From contig NZ_JAHBAG010000001.1 in the NCBI RefSeq assembly GCF_020510445.1, forward strand, positions 4,998,501 to 5,062,500: a DNA stretch of 64,000 nt, written 5' to 3'. The notes under the pieces were generated by a model. That model ran no database searches and was not told the DNA's origin. It worked only from the letters and a program-made list of their open reading frames with translations. This document shows positions 43,149 to 52,764 of this stretch, piece by piece. This stretch comes from Hydrogenophaga taeniospiralis. Its GTDB lineage: Bacteria; Pseudomonadota; Gammaproteobacteria; Burkholderiales; Burkholderiaceae_C. A program made the position numbers and the translations under genes. Numbering within the stretch: the first letter of the stretch is position 1; every line of letters begins with the position of its first letter.

Positions 43149-44828
43149 ATGAGCAACACCGTCGCAGAACTGGACCTTCAACCCGCGAGCCGCAGCGCTT
43201 TCGGCGCGGGGCTGGCGCGCATGGACAACACCCAGAAGATCCGCCTGGGTCTGGGTGCGCTGGCGCTGCTGGCGATCGCGCTGGCCCTGTTCTTCATGGG
43301 CCAGCAGCCCGAGTGGCGCGTGCTCTACACCAACCTCGGCGACAAGGACGGTGGCGCCATCGTCGCCCAGCTCACGCAGATGAACGTGCCCTACAAGCAC
43401 AGCGAGGGCGGCGGCGCCATCATGGTGCCGGCCGACAAGGTGCACGACACGCGCCTGCGCCTGGCCTCGCAGGGCCTGCCCAAGGGCACGGTCAACGGCT
43501 TCGAGCTGATGGAGACCAACCGATTTGGCATGACGCAGTTTCAGGAGCGCCTGACCTTCCAGCGCGGGCTCGAAGGCGAGCTCACGCGTTCCATCCAGTC
43601 GCTCTCGTCGGTGCAGGCCGCGCGCATCCACCTCGCGCTGCCCAACCAGAACGGCTTCTTCCGCGAACAGCAAAAACCCTCCGCCTCGGTGCTGCTCACC
43701 CTGCACCCGGGCCGCACGCTGGACAAGGCGCAGATCGCCGGCATCGTGCACCTGGTGGCCTCCAGCGTGCCCGAGATGAACCCCAAGGCCGTGAGCGTGG
43801 TGGACGACGCGGGCTCTCTGCTCTCGGCCTCCAGCGAAGGCGCGGCCCAGGGCGCGGACACGCAGAAGCTGCAGTACACGCAGCAGATCGAGCAGATGTA
43901 CACGCGCCGCATCCTGGACATGATCGAGCCGCTGGTGGGCCAGGGCAACGTCAAGGCCCAGGTCAACGCCGACATGGACTTCTCGTTGGTGGAGTCCACC
44001 AGCGAGCTGCACAAGCCCAACCAGGGTGGCGAGCCCGGCGCGGTGCGCAGCCAGCAACTGGTGGAAGACGGCAGCCCCGCCACGGCCCAGGCCGCGGGCG
44101 TGCCCGGCGCGGTGAGCAACCAGCCCCCCGCCACCGGCAGCGCGCCCATCAACGGCCCCGCCGCCGCGCTGGGCGTGGCCGGCAACGGTGGCGACAAGCC
44201 CGGCTCTTCGCGGCGCGAGTCGGTCATCAACTACGAGGTGGACAAGACCGTGAAGGTGGTGCGCGAGGCCAGCGGCACCGTGCGCCGCCTGAGCGCGGCC
44301 GTGGTGATCAACCACCGCAGCGCCACCGACAAGAACGGCAAGGAAGTCTCCACCCCAATCCCGCCCGAGCAGCTCGAACAGATGACCGCGCTGGTGCGCG
44401 AGACCATCGGCTTCAACAAGGACCGCGGCGACTCGGTCAACGTGGTCAACGCGGTCTTCAACGTGGCCAAGCCGGTCGAAGAGGTGCCCATCGCCTGGTG
44501 GCAACAGCCCGCCAACCAGGAACTCGCGCGCTCCATGGCCTGGCCGGTGGGCATGGTCGGCATGGGCCTGCTGGTGCTGATGGGCCTGGTGCGCCCGGGC
44601 ATCAAGCTCATGCGCTCGCCCGCCAACGCCAGCAAGTCCGGCGGTGCCCTGCCCCAGTTCAACGCGATGCTCAACGAAGCCCCCGAGCGGCCCGGCCTGC
44701 CGCTGGCCGTCGCCGCGCCGACCACCGAAGCCGCCCGCCTGGCCGACGCCAAACGGCTGGCGCTGGAAAACCCGATCGCCGTGGCCAACATCGTCAAGAC
44801 CTGGGTCAACGGCGAGGCCACGGCATGA
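43149..44828 (+). CDS. fliF: Flagellar MS-ring protein FliF
   Basis: 559 residues from 43149. It has membrane helix 1 (about 30-50), ring-building motifs after it (QPEWRVLYTNLGDKDGGAIV, FQRGLEGELTRSIQSL), and helix 2 near 455-475; the C-terminal tail (residues after about 480) binds FliG. The middle contains a Gly/Ala/Pro-rich loop (about 300-355). First built part of the basal body. Starts fliFGHIJK. Confidence 0.97.
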   Translation: MSNTVAELDLQPASRSAFGAGLARMDNTQKIRLGLGALALLAIALALFFMGQQPEWRVLYTNLGDKDGGAIVAQLTQMNVPYKHSEGGGAIMVPADKVHDTRLRLASQGLPKGTVNGFELMETNRFGMTQFQERLTFQRGLEGELTRSIQSLSSVQAARIHLALPNQNGFFREQQKPSASVLLTLHPGRTLDKAQIAGIVHLVASSVPEMNPKAVSVVDDAGSLLSASSEGAAQGADTQKLQYTQQIEQMYTRRILDMIEPLVGQGNVKAQVNADMDFSLVESTSELHKPNQGGEPGAVRSQQLVEDGSPATAQAAGVPGAVSNQPPATGSAPINGPAAALGVAGNGGDKPGSSRRESVINYEVDKTVKVVREASGTVRRLSAAVVINHRSATDKNGKEVSTPIPPEQLEQMTALVRETIGFNKDRGDSVNVVNAVFNVAKPVEEVPIAWWQQPANQELARSMAWPVGMVGMGLLVLMGLVRPGIKLMRSPANASKSGGALPQFNAMLNEAPERPGLPLAVAAPTTEAARLADAKRLALENPIAVANIVKTWVNGEATA

Positions 44829-44836
44829 CCATGAAA

Positions 44837-44919
44837 CACCCCCGCCTCGCTTCGCTCGACCCCCTCAAAGGGGCGGCACCTGCGGCCCGGCAAAGCCGGT
44901 TCCGCGGTGCCCTGGGTTC
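44837..44919 (+). repeat. Hairpin element copy 8, after fliF
   Basis: Sense relative to fliF, beginning 8 bases after its stop. The outer pair is GGCACC/GGTGCC, with CCGGC-AAA-GCCGG at the tip and CCCCTCAAAGGGG as the second stem. Confidence 0.85.
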
Positions 44920-44962
44920 GACCCCGGCACGCATGCGTTCGCACAGCTAAGGAAACACGATC

Positions 44963-45958
44963 ATGGAAGACCAGGGTACCCAGGACGCCGCGATCTTTCT
45001 GATGTCGTTGGGTGAGGAAGAGGCGGCCGAGGTGTTCAAGCACCTCAGTCCCAAGGAAGTGCAGAAGCTGGGCGAGACGATCGCCAACATGCGTTCGGTC
45101 ACGCGCGAGCGCGTGGACCAGGTGATCGGCAAGTTCACCGACGAGGCCGCCTCGCACAGCCTGCTGGTGTCGGACACCAACAACTACGTCAAGGCCGTTC
45201 TCAAGCGCGCCCTGGGCGACGACAAGGCCTCGCTGCTGATCGACCGCATCATGCAGGGCAGCGACGTCTCGGGCATCGAGAGCCTGAAGTGGATGGACCC
45301 GGTGTCCATCGCCGAGCTGCTGCGCAACGAACACCCGCAGATCATGGCCGCGATCCTGGTGCACCTGGAGAGCGATCTCACCGCGGGCGTGCTCAAGCAG
45401 CTGCCGGACCGCCAGCGCAACGAGGTGATGCTGCGCATCGCCACGCTCGAAGGCATCCAGCCCACCGCGCTCAACGACCTCAACGAGGTGCTCTACAAGG
45501 TGCTCGCCGGTGGCGACAAGATCCGCAAGACCTCGCTCGGCGGGGTCCAGACCGCCGCCGACATCATCAACATGATGGGCACCCAGATCGAGACCGCGGT
45601 GATCGAGTCGATCCGCACGCTCGACGCCGAGCTGGCCCAGCGGATCATGGACAAGATGTTCACCTTCGAGGACCTGCTCAAGATGGACAACAAGTCGATC
45701 CAGATGGCCCTCAAGGAGGTGTCCACCGATTCGCTGGTGATCGCGCTCAAGGGTTCGTCCACCGAGCTGCGCGAGCACATCCTGGCCAACATGTCCGCGC
45801 GCGCGGCCGAGGGCCTGCGCGACGACCTCGAATCGCGCGGCCCGGTGCGGCTCTCCGAGGTGGAGAACCAGCAGAAGGAAATCCTCAAGATCGTGCGGCG
45901 CCTGTCGGACGAAGGCCTGATCGTGATTGGTGGAGGCGGCGATGACAGCTTCGTCTAA
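44963..45958 (+). CDS. fliG: Flagellar rotor switch protein FliG
   Basis: 331 residues, standard length. The N-terminal FliF-binding domain, the middle domain with NEHPQIMAAILVHLES, and the C-terminal torque helix region MFTFEDLLKMDNKSIQMALK are all clear. It passes MotA force to the rotor. It overlaps fliH by 17 bp. AAGGAAA precedes the start. Confidence 0.98.
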   Translation: MEDQGTQDAAIFLMSLGEEEAAEVFKHLSPKEVQKLGETIANMRSVTRERVDQVIGKFTDEAASHSLLVSDTNNYVKAVLKRALGDDKASLLIDRIMQGSDVSGIESLKWMDPVSIAELLRNEHPQIMAAILVHLESDLTAGVLKQLPDRQRNEVMLRIATLEGIQPTALNDLNEVLYKVLAGGDKIRKTSLGGVQTAADIINMMGTQIETAVIESIRTLDAELAQRIMDKMFTFEDLLKMDNKSIQMALKEVSTDSLVIALKGSSTELREHILANMSARAAEGLRDDLESRGPVRLSEVENQQKEILKIVRRLSDEGLIVIGGGGDDSFV

Positions 45959-46652
45959 GTCCAGCCCGAGCTCGCGCTTCATCCCGCGCGAGGAGATCGA
46001 CGAGGTCTCGGCCTGGAAGTTCTGCTCCATGGACGGCAGCGACGAGGCCAGCGCGCCGCAGATCGAGACCGACGGCCACAACGCCGATGGCCTGGGCCAG
46101 CAGGCGCTGAACGACGCGCGCGAGCAGGCCTACGCCGAAGGCTTCGCCCACGGCCACGACGCGGGCGGCCAGGAGGTGCGCGACGCGCTGGAGGCCACGG
46201 TGCGCAAGACGGCGGAAGAAACCGCCGTGCGCATGGCCCAGCTGCTGCACACCACGAAAGAACACCTGACCCGCAGCGAGGAACAGATCTCGCGCCACAT
46301 CCTGGAGCTGGCCTGCGATCTGGCGCGCCAGGTGGTGCGCCAGGAGCTGCAGGTCAACACCCAGCACCTGCGCCCGGTGATTCACGAAGCACTGGCCCAG
46401 CTGGTGGACGACGGTCTTCCCGCCACCGTGCGCATGAACCCGGGCGACCTCGCGCTCATGAAGGGCGCGCTGCAGGAAACCCTGACCGGCACCCGCCCGG
46501 AATTCGTCGCCGACGCCAGCATCAGCGCCGGCGGCTGCCTGATCGAATCGCCCAGCACCTCGGTGGACGCCACGATCGAAAAACGCTGGCTGCGCGCCGT
46601 GGGCAACCTCGGCCTGGACACCCCCTGGAACCCGGAGAACGCTGATGTATGA
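45942..46652 (+). CDS. fliH: Flagellar export ATPase regulator FliH
   Basis: 236 residues from 45942 (GGAGGC six bases upstream). The N-terminal [17 protein letters not shown] segment is the FliN-binding region of FliH in beta- and gammaproteobacteria; the middle is a long helix, and the C-terminus ([20 protein letters not shown]) matches the FliH/HrpE domain. It holds FliI inactive and brings it to the C-ring. Confidence 0.95.
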   Translation: MTASSKSSPSSRFIPREEIDEVSAWKFCSMDGSDEASAPQIETDGHNADGLGQQALNDAREQAYAEGFAHGHDAGGQEVRDALEATVRKTAEETAVRMAQLLHTTKEHLTRSEEQISRHILELACDLARQVVRQELQVNTQHLRPVIHEALAQLVDDGLPATVRMNPGDLALMKGALQETLTGTRPEFVADASISAGGCLIESPSTSVDATIEKRWLRAVGNLGLDTPWNPENADV

Positions 46653-46654
46653 CG

Positions 46655-46737
46655 CTCCCCCCGAAGCGCTTCGCGCTACCCCCCAGGGGGCGGCACTGGC
46701 CGTCCGGCAGAGCCGGCCCGGCGGTGCCCTGGGCTGG
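46655..46737 (+). repeat. Hairpin element copy 9, after fliH
   Basis: Sense relative to fliH, beginning 3 bases after its stop. The most diverged of the clear copies: the tip is CCGGC-AGA-GCCGG and the outer pair GCAC/GTGC. Confidence 0.8.
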
Positions 46738-46786
46738 ACCGTTTCATGCGTTGCGCATCGTGCGCCGGCAGGTTGGAGCAACTGAT

Positions 46787-48241
46787 ATGAACGACAGTGT
46801 GTTCGGTACCGAAAACCGCTGGGGGCACTTCATGGAAGACGTGCGCACAAACGCCAGCGTGCACACGCCGCTGGAGGTGCGCGGCACGCTCACGCGCCTG
46901 GCCGGCCTGGTGCTCGAAGCGGTGGGCCTGAAGGTGCCGGTGGGCTCGCAGTGCCTGATCGGCAACGGCAAGAAAGAGCCGGTGCTGGCCGAGGTGGTGG
47001 GTTTCTCCAGCGACCGCGCCTACCTGATGCCGGCGGGCGACACGCACGGCCTGTCCAGTGGTGCGAGCGTGACGCCGCTGGCGCCCTACCGGCCCGTGCC
47101 GCGTGTGGGCCAGGTCAACAAGCCGCCGTCGCCCGACGACCGCGGCACCCTGCGACTGCCGCTGGGCCGCGGCCTGCTCGGCCGCGTGGTGGACTCGCAC
47201 GGCAACCCGCTGGACCGCCTGGGCCCGATCCACCATGTGGACATCGAGCCGCTGGACCGCCAGCCGCTGAATTCGATGGACCGCGACCCGGTGCGCACAC
47301 CGCTGGACACCGGCGTGCGCGCGATCAACGCCCTGCTCACCGTGGGCCGTGGCCAGCGCATCGGCCTGTTCGCCGGCTCCGGCGTGGGCAAATCGGTGCT
47401 GCTGGGCATGATGGCGCGCTACACCAAGGCCGACGTGATCGTGGTCGGCCTGATCGGCGAGCGCGGCCGCGAGGTGAAGGAATTCATCGAGGACATCCTG
47501 GGCGTGGAAGGGCGCAAGCGCTCGGTGGTGGTGGCCGCGCCGGCCGACGCGCCACCGCTGGTGCGCATGCAGGGCGCCACCTACGCCACCGCGATTGCCG
47601 AGCGCTTCCGCGAAGACGGCCTGCACGTGCTGCTGCTGATGGACTCGCTCACCCGCTACGCCATGGCGCAGCGCGAGATCGCGCTGGCCATCGGGGAGCC
47701 GCCGGCCACCAAGGGCTACCCGCCCTCGTGTTTCGCCAAGCTGCCGCAGCTGGTGGAGCGCAGCGGCAACGGTCTGAATGGCAAGGGCTCGATCACCGCC
47801 TTCTACACCGTGCTCAGCGAGGGCGACGACCAGCAGGACCCGATCGCCGACGCGGCGCGCGCCATCCTGGACGGCCACATCGTGCTCTCGCGCGCGCTGG
47901 CCGAGTCGGGCCACTACCCGGCCATCGACGTGGAGGCCTCGGCCTCGCGCGTGATGCACAACGTGGCCAGCACCCAGCACCTGGAACTGGCGCGCAAGTT
48001 CCGCGGCCTGTATTCGCGCTACATGAAGAGCCGCGACCTGATCCAGCTCGGCGCCTACGCCGCTGGCAGCGACCCGGAGACCGACCGCGCCATCGTGCTC
48101 TACCCCGCGCTGCAGCGCTTCCTGATGCAGGACATGCACGAAGCGGCCAGCCTCGCGGGCAGCCTGCAGCAGCTCGCGGGCGCGCTGCAGGAAGACAAGC
48201 CGGCACGCGACCCGAACGCCCGCCAGGCGCGACCCACATAG
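46787..48241 (+). CDS. fliI: Flagellar export ATPase FliI
   Basis: 484 residues from 46787 (GGAG upstream); an upstream extension of the frame reads through the hairpin element and is rejected. F1-beta-like: Walker A GSGVGKS (in [19 protein letters not shown]), Walker [12 protein letters not shown], and the family motif [20 protein letters not shown]. It drives unfolding and release of substrates from chaperones at the export gate. It lies 16 bp before fliJ. Confidence 0.97.
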   Translation: MNDSVFGTENRWGHFMEDVRTNASVHTPLEVRGTLTRLAGLVLEAVGLKVPVGSQCLIGNGKKEPVLAEVVGFSSDRAYLMPAGDTHGLSSGASVTPLAPYRPVPRVGQVNKPPSPDDRGTLRLPLGRGLLGRVVDSHGNPLDRLGPIHHVDIEPLDRQPLNSMDRDPVRTPLDTGVRAINALLTVGRGQRIGLFAGSGVGKSVLLGMMARYTKADVIVVGLIGERGREVKEFIEDILGVEGRKRSVVVAAPADAPPLVRMQGATYATAIAERFREDGLHVLLLMDSLTRYAMAQREIALAIGEPPATKGYPPSCFAKLPQLVERSGNGLNGKGSITAFYTVLSEGDDQQDPIADAARAILDGHIVLSRALAESGHYPAIDVEASASRVMHNVASTQHLELARKFRGLYSRYMKSRDLIQLGAYAAGSDPETDRAIVLYPALQRFLMQDMHEAASLAGSLQQLAGALQEDKPARDPNARQARPT

Positions 48242-48257
48242 ATGAAGGAGCACCGAC

Positions 48258-48731
48258 ATGAGCAACATGAAGACCCTGAACAAGGTGGTGGAGCTGGCCG
48301 AGAAGCGCCGCGACGAGGCGCTGGCCGCGCTGGCCCAGCTGCAGCGCGAACTGCAGATGGCGCGCGAGCAGATGGTGCAGCTGGAGTCGTACGCGCAGGA
48401 GGCCATGGCGCGCTGGTCGGCGCGCAGCAGCGTGGGCGTGGACGCCAACCTGCTGCACCACCACCGCCAGTTCATGCAGAAGATCGACCACGCCATGAAC
48501 TTCCAGGCCCGGGTGCTGCAGGACCGTGAGGCGATGATCGAGCGCGGCCAGTCGCAGTTGCACGCGGCCGAACGCGATGTGGCCGGCCTGCGCCGTTTTG
48601 CCGAACGCAAGCAGCAGGCCATCGACCACCGCGCGCAGCGCCTGGACCAGAAGAACACCGACGAAATGGCCCTCACCATCCACCTGCGCCAGAGCCTGGC
48701 CCAGGCCCAGCTCCAGGGAGTTCGTTCATGA
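48258..48731 (+). CDS. fliJ: Flagellar export coupling protein FliJ
   Basis: 157 residues, two long antiparallel helices as expected (NKVVELAEKRRDEALAALAQ, and a C-terminal helix rich in Gln/Arg). It is the central stalk of the FliHIJ complex and a chaperone escort factor. Good AAGGAG site. Its stop overlaps the fliK start by 4 bp. Confidence 0.93.
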   Translation: MSNMKTLNKVVELAEKRRDEALAALAQLQRELQMAREQMVQLESYAQEAMARWSARSSVGVDANLLHHHRQFMQKIDHAMNFQARVLQDREAMIERGQSQLHAAERDVAGLRRFAERKQQAIDHRAQRLDQKNTDEMALTIHLRQSLAQAQLQGVRS

Positions 48732-50134
48732 GCGCAGCGCCCTCTGCCACCCAAAGCCACAGCACAAACGCCAGCGCCAACGCAACCGGCGCCACGCGCA
48801 GCGGCGCCGGCAAGCCCGCGCGCGAGGCCTCGGGCACGGCCACCGGCGCCGACCTGTTTTCCAACCTGCTCTCGCTGCTGAGCGCCACGTTCGAGCCAGG
48901 CGCCGAGGCACTGAGCGACGCAGCCACCGGCACCGACACCACCGCGGCCACCGCGGCCACCGCGAGCGACGCGCAGCCCGACCCCAACGCCAACCCACTG
49001 GCCGCCCTGCTGACCTGGCCCGGCCCGGGCAGCGCCCTGGCCCCGACCCCGCCCTCGGGTGCCCTCACGGCCCAGGCCATGGGCGGTGCTGCGGGCAAGC
49101 CGCTCCCCAGCGCCGACACCCCCGCCGCCGACCCGGCGCTGCAGGGCATGACCCTGCTGGACACCCCGGCCGAACCCGACGCCCAGACCCTGGCCGCGCT
49201 GACCCGTGGCACAGCGGGCGACCCCGGCGCCGAGGCTGCGACCGCGCTGGAGCCGGCAGCCCCCGCCGACCCGGCCCAGGCACCGGGCAAGGCCGCGCCG
49301 GCCCTGGGCCAGGTGCCCACCACGCGCAGCCTGCAATGGCGCAGCGCCGGGGCCATGGCACAACACGCCGCGGCCGCGCCCAGCACCACCGTTTCGGCCC
49401 ACCAGCAGCACAGCGTCGCGGTGTCCGTCGACGGCGGGCCGGGCCAGACCACGGCCTCGCTCACGGCCATGCACAGCACCGTGGCGCTGCACGACCGCAT
49501 GGGCCGCACCAGCACCACCGAAGCCCCGGCGCTCGCGGCCGCGGGCGCCGGCCCCTTCGCGCTCGGCGCGGCGAGCGGCGCCGGCGCACAAGCCGATGCC
49601 GGCGCCAGCGGTGGCGGTGGCGCCCAGCCAGGCGCCCTGGCCGAGAGCGGTGAGGCCGAGCTGGCCACCGACGAGGCCTGGGCGGAGTCGGCCCAGGAAG
49701 CCGCGCTGAACGGCGAGACCGACACCGAGGCCGAGGTCGTCGGCCACTGGGGCACGCAGAACCTGCGCCACGCCAGCCTGCGCGTGGGCGAAGGCGGCGA
49801 AGACGCGATCGACATCCAGCTTTCGATGTCCGGCCAGGAGGTGCAGGTGGACTTCCGCACCGACAGCGCCGAGGCCCGCGCCAGCCTGGCGCAGAACGCG
49901 GGCGAGTCGCTGGCCGAGCTGCTGCAGCGCGGCGGCATCCAGCTCGGCGGGGTGTCGGTGGGCGGCGGCCAGGGCCAGGCATCGGGTGGGCCCGGTGGCC
50001 AGCGGCCCGCCGAAGCCGGTGTGCGCCCGGCGCGCGCCGGTGGCGCAGCCGGCGGTGTGGACAGCGCCCCGGCGGCGGCCACGGCACCGCGTCCACGCGC
50101 CGACGGCAGCCAACCGCTGGACCTTTTTGTCTGA
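48728..50134 (+). CDS. fliK: Flagellar hook-length control protein FliK
   Basis: 468 residues. The first 330 are very Ala/Thr/Pro-rich low complexity, the normal look of the FliK ruler. The C-terminal domain (about 335-430) has the conserved LQLSMSGQEV-like strand (here IDIQLSMSGQEVQVDF) and a leucine-rich helix before IQLGGVSVGGGQ, matching the FlhB-interacting Flg_hook domain. Secreted once hook length is reached. Followed by a 142-bp gap and a hairpin. Confidence 0.9.
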   Translation: MSAAPSATQSHSTNASANATGATRSGAGKPAREASGTATGADLFSNLLSLLSATFEPGAEALSDAATGTDTTAATAATASDAQPDPNANPLAALLTWPGPGSALAPTPPSGALTAQAMGGAAGKPLPSADTPAADPALQGMTLLDTPAEPDAQTLAALTRGTAGDPGAEAATALEPAAPADPAQAPGKAAPALGQVPTTRSLQWRSAGAMAQHAAAAPSTTVSAHQQHSVAVSVDGGPGQTTASLTAMHSTVALHDRMGRTSTTEAPALAAAGAGPFALGAASGAGAQADAGASGGGGAQPGALAESGEAELATDEAWAESAQEAALNGETDTEAEVVGHWGTQNLRHASLRVGEGGEDAIDIQLSMSGQEVQVDFRTDSAEARASLAQNAGESLAELLQRGGIQLGGVSVGGGQGQASGGPGGQRPAEAGVRPARAGGAAGGVDSAPAAATAPRPRADGSQPLDLFV

Positions 50135-50178
50135 ACCGATCAGACCGGAATAAGGGGCTTTTCCCGCCCTTTTCCGGG

Positions 50179-50201
50179 GAGCGCCGCAGGGGGGGGCGCT
50201 C
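50179..50201 (+). terminator. Hairpin between fliK and fliL
   Basis: GAGCGCC, 9-nt G-rich loop, GGCGCTC followed by AATAATTCTT. It could be a partial terminator that splits fliFGHIJK from fliLMNOPQR, and the AT stretch after it could contain a -10 element for fliL. Confidence 0.45.
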
Positions 50202-50276
50202 AATAATTCTTCCGAACACCGCGCCTTTCCTGGCGTGGTCCGCCCCCGGTCCGGGGCGATCTTCTGGAGAATGCCC

Positions 50277-50837
50277 ATGTCCGCTGCCGCCGCGACCGCC
50301 GAAGCCCCGGTTCCCGTCAAACCGAAGAAGAGCCGCAAGCTGCTGTTCATCCTGATCGGTCTGGTGGTGTTCGCGATCATCGGCGCGGCCGGTGCCTTTT
50401 TCCTGCTCAGGGCCAACACCGCCGACGGCGAGGACGGCGCGGAGGAAGAGACCTCCGCGGTGGACGAGCACCGGGCGCCCCCGACCTTCCTGCCGCTGGA
50501 CAGCATGGTGGTCAACCTGGCCGATGCGGGCGGCAACCGCTTTGCCCAGCTCGGCATCACGCTGCAGCTGCAGGACGAGAAGACCAGCGAGGACATCAAG
50601 GTCTACATGCCCTCCATCCGCAACAGCATCCTGATCCTGGTCTCCCAGCGCACCTCGGACGAGCTGCTGCAGATCGAGGGCAAGGAAAAGCTGGCCACCG
50701 ACATCATCAACGAGATCTCGCGCGTGATGCACTACACCCCGCCGGCCAAAACCGGCGCCGGCCCCAAGAGCAAACAACCGCCCGCCGAGCCCCACCCGGT
50801 GCAGGGCGTGCTGTTCTCCAGCTTCCTCATCCAATAA
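50277..50837 (+). CDS. fliL: Flagellar basal-body stator-support protein FliL
   Basis: 186 residues from 50277 (GGAG 7 bases upstream; an in-frame ATG two codons earlier is also possible). One membrane helix (about 22-43, LLFILIGLVVFAIIGAAGAFF) then a periplasmic domain with PPTFLPLDSMVVNLAD and ITLQLQD. The inserted 'EDGAEEE' stretch is acidic. FliL sits around the stator and supports torque. Leads fliLMNOP. Confidence 0.95.
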   Translation: MSAAAATAEAPVPVKPKKSRKLLFILIGLVVFAIIGAAGAFFLLRANTADGEDGAEEETSAVDEHRAPPTFLPLDSMVVNLADAGGNRFAQLGITLQLQDEKTSEDIKVYMPSIRNSILILVSQRTSDELLQIEGKEKLATDIINEISRVMHYTPPAKTGAGPKSKQPPAEPHPVQGVLFSSFLIQ

Positions 50838-50856
50838 CCCAGCGGGCACACACACC

Positions 50857-51861
50857 ATGGCCGATTCATTTCTCTCCCAGGATGAAGTCGACGCCCTGCT
50901 TGAGGGCGTGACCGGTGAAAGCCAGAAACTGGAAAAGGAAGAGCAGTCCACCGAAGGGGTGCGCAGCTACAACCTCTCCAGCCAGGAGCGCATCGTGCGC
51001 GGGCGCATGCCCACCATGGAGATCGTCAACGAGCGGTTTTCACGCAACCTGCGGCTGGGCCTGTTCAACCTCATCCGCCGCAGCCCCGAGATCGCGGTGG
51101 GCGGGGTGCAGGTGCAGAAGTACAGCGCCTTCCTGCGCGAGCTGGTGGTGCCGACCAACCTGAACATCATGGCCATCCGCCCGCTGCGCGGCAATGGCCT
51201 GGTGGTGTGCGAGCCCACGCTGCTGTTCGGCGTGATCGACAGCCTGTTCGGCGGCACCGGCAAGTTCCACACCCGCATCGAAGGGCGCGACTTCTCCCCC
51301 ACCGAGCACCGCGTGATCACGCGCCTGGTGGAGGTGGTGGCCGAGGAATACAAGAAGGCCTGGACCGGCATCTACCCGCTGGAGCTGGCCTACCAGCGCT
51401 CGGAGATGCAGCCCCAGTTCGCCACCGTGGCCACCCCCAGCGAGATCGTGGTCTCCACCAGTTTCTCGGTGGAGATCGGCGACATCACGGGCGGCCTGCA
51501 CATCTGCATCCCCTACGCCACGCTGGAGCCGATCCGCGACGTGCTGTATTCCTCCGTGCAGGGCAGCGCCATCGAGGTGGACCGGCGCTGGATCCGCCTG
51601 CTGAGCCACGAGATCCAGGCCGCCGAACTGACCCTGGTGGCCGAGCTGGCCAAGACCGACGCCACCGTGGAGCAGCTGCTCGCCATGCAGGTGGGCGACT
51701 TCATCGAACTGGAGCGCACGCCCAGCATCCAGGCCCGGGTGGAAGGGGTTCCCCTGTTCGAGTGCCAGTACGGCACGCACAAAGGCAAATACGCCCTGCG
51801 CATCGACAACAAGCTGCGCGGAACTGAAATCAACTGGCTGGGAGATACCTATGTCAACTGA
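50857..51861 (+). CDS. fliM: Flagellar switch protein FliM
   Basis: 334 residues. The N-terminal CheY-binding motif LSQDEVDALL (residues 5-14) is intact; the middle CheC-like domain has LFGGTGKFHTRIEGRDFSPT and the C-terminal SpoA domain IEVDRRWIRLLSHEIQAAEL to the end. It receives CheY-P to switch rotation. Its 3' end overlaps fliN by 11 bp. The ribosome site is weak, so coupling with fliL may matter. Confidence 0.98.
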   Translation: MADSFLSQDEVDALLEGVTGESQKLEKEEQSTEGVRSYNLSSQERIVRGRMPTMEIVNERFSRNLRLGLFNLIRRSPEIAVGGVQVQKYSAFLRELVVPTNLNIMAIRPLRGNGLVVCEPTLLFGVIDSLFGGTGKFHTRIEGRDFSPTEHRVITRLVEVVAEEYKKAWTGIYPLELAYQRSEMQPQFATVATPSEIVVSTSFSVEIGDITGGLHICIPYATLEPIRDVLYSSVQGSAIEVDRRWIRLLSHEIQAAELTLVAELAKTDATVEQLLAMQVGDFIELERTPSIQARVEGVPLFECQYGTHKGKYALRIDNKLRGTEINWLGDTYVN

Positions 51862-52267
51862 CAACGACGCCATCGCCGACGACTGGGCCCAGGCCCTGGA
51901 AGAACAGGCCAGCGCCCACCCCACCGACGGCGCGCCCGCGTTCGACACCGTGAGCGCCCCGGCCACGCCAGGCGGCGGCCATGGCCACGGCAACGCCCAG
52001 ATGCAGGACATCCAGATGGTGCTGGACATCCCGGTGCAGCTCTCGGTGGAGCTGGGCCGCACCAAGGTGCCCATCAAGTACATCCTGCAGCTGGCCCAGG
52101 GCTCCATCGTGGAACTCGACGCACTCGCGGGCGAGCCCATGGACGTGCTGGTCAACGGCTACCTGATCGCGCAGGGCGAGGTGGTGGTGGTGAACGAAAA
52201 GTTCGGCATCCGCCTGACCGACATCGTGACGCCCTCCGAGCGCATGCGCCGTATTAGTAAAAGTTAA
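51851..52267 (+). CDS. fliN: Flagellar switch protein FliN
   Basis: 138 residues. The C-terminal SpoA domain is classic (MVLDIPVQLSVELGRTKVPI, LAQGSIVELDALAGEPMDVL, VVNEKFGIRLTDIVTPSERM). An N-terminal tail of about 55 residues is variable. It forms the base of the C-ring and docks FliH. GGGAG precedes the start inside fliM. A hairpin element follows the stop directly. Confidence 0.97.
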   Translation: MSTDNDAIADDWAQALEEQASAHPTDGAPAFDTVSAPATPGGGHGHGNAQMQDIQMVLDIPVQLSVELGRTKVPIKYILQLAQGSIVELDALAGEPMDVLVNGYLIAQGEVVVVNEKFGIRLTDIVTPSERMRRISKS

Positions 52268-52354
52268 CCCCCTGCGTCGCCTTCGGCGCCGCCCCCCTGG
52301 AAGGGGGGCGACACCAGAGGCCCGGCTAAGCCGGTTCCTCGGTGTCCTTGGGTT
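52268..52354 (+). repeat. Hairpin element copy 10, after fliN
   Basis: Sense relative to fliN, directly after its stop. The outer pair is GACACC/GGTGTC with inner AGAGG/CCTC; the tip is CCGGC-TAA-GCCGG; the second stem is CCCCCCTGGAAGGGGGG-like. Confidence 0.85.
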
Positions 52355-52398
52355 GAAGGCACTTCGCTCCTACGGACCACTTTCCACTGGACTTCTTC

Positions 52399-52764
52399 AT
52401 GTTGCAAAACGCCGCTCCGGCCGTGATCCTGCTCATCGTGATGGTGGGTGTGGCCTGGCTGCTGCAACGCTACCGCCGCCATCTGCCGGGCGTCTCCAGC
52501 CAGCGGGGCCCGGCGCTGCACGTACTCAACTCGCTCTCGCTGGGCCCGCAGCAACGCGTGGTCACGGTGCAGGTCGGCCAGGGGGCCGACAGCGTCTGCC
52601 TCGTGCTGGGCGTGGCCCCGGGCGGCGTGCACACGCTGCACAGCCTGCCGCTGCCCGCCGAACCCGTGGCCCCGGCCGACGCCAGCCACCCCGCGGCCAC
52701 CGGCTTCGCGGCGCGCCTGGCCCAGTTCACCTCGTCCCACAAGGCTTCCCATGCGCCGCGCTGA
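52399..52764 (+). CDS. fliO: Flagellar export gate assembly protein FliO
   Basis: 121 residues. One N-terminal membrane helix (about 6-24, [19 protein letters not shown]) followed by a small domain with [16 protein letters not shown], the conserved FliO core. It helps FliP assemble in the inner membrane. It overlaps the fliP start by 14 bp. Confidence 0.9.
   Translation: MLQNAAPAVILLIVMVGVAWLLQRYRRHLPGVSSQRGPALHVLNSLSLGPQQRVVTVQVGQGADSVCLVLGVAPGGVHTLHSLPLPAEPVAPADASHPAATGFAARLAQFTSSHKASHAPR

Noticed and set aside
42969..44504. Extension of fliE to 616 codons
   Set aside because: The extra part is antisense to fliF; FliE is always about 100 residues and has a good start at 42968.
46649..46786. 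N-terminal extension of FliI through the hairpin element
   Set aside because: The extension translates the repeat element and has no similarity to FliI; GGAG precedes the start at 46787.
46676..50599. A 1,307-codon open frame on the minus strand opposite fliI, fliJ, fliK and fliL
   Set aside because: It is the antisense shadow of four clear flagellar genes; high GC removes stop codons. The translation is low-complexity Gly/Arg/Ala with no domain.
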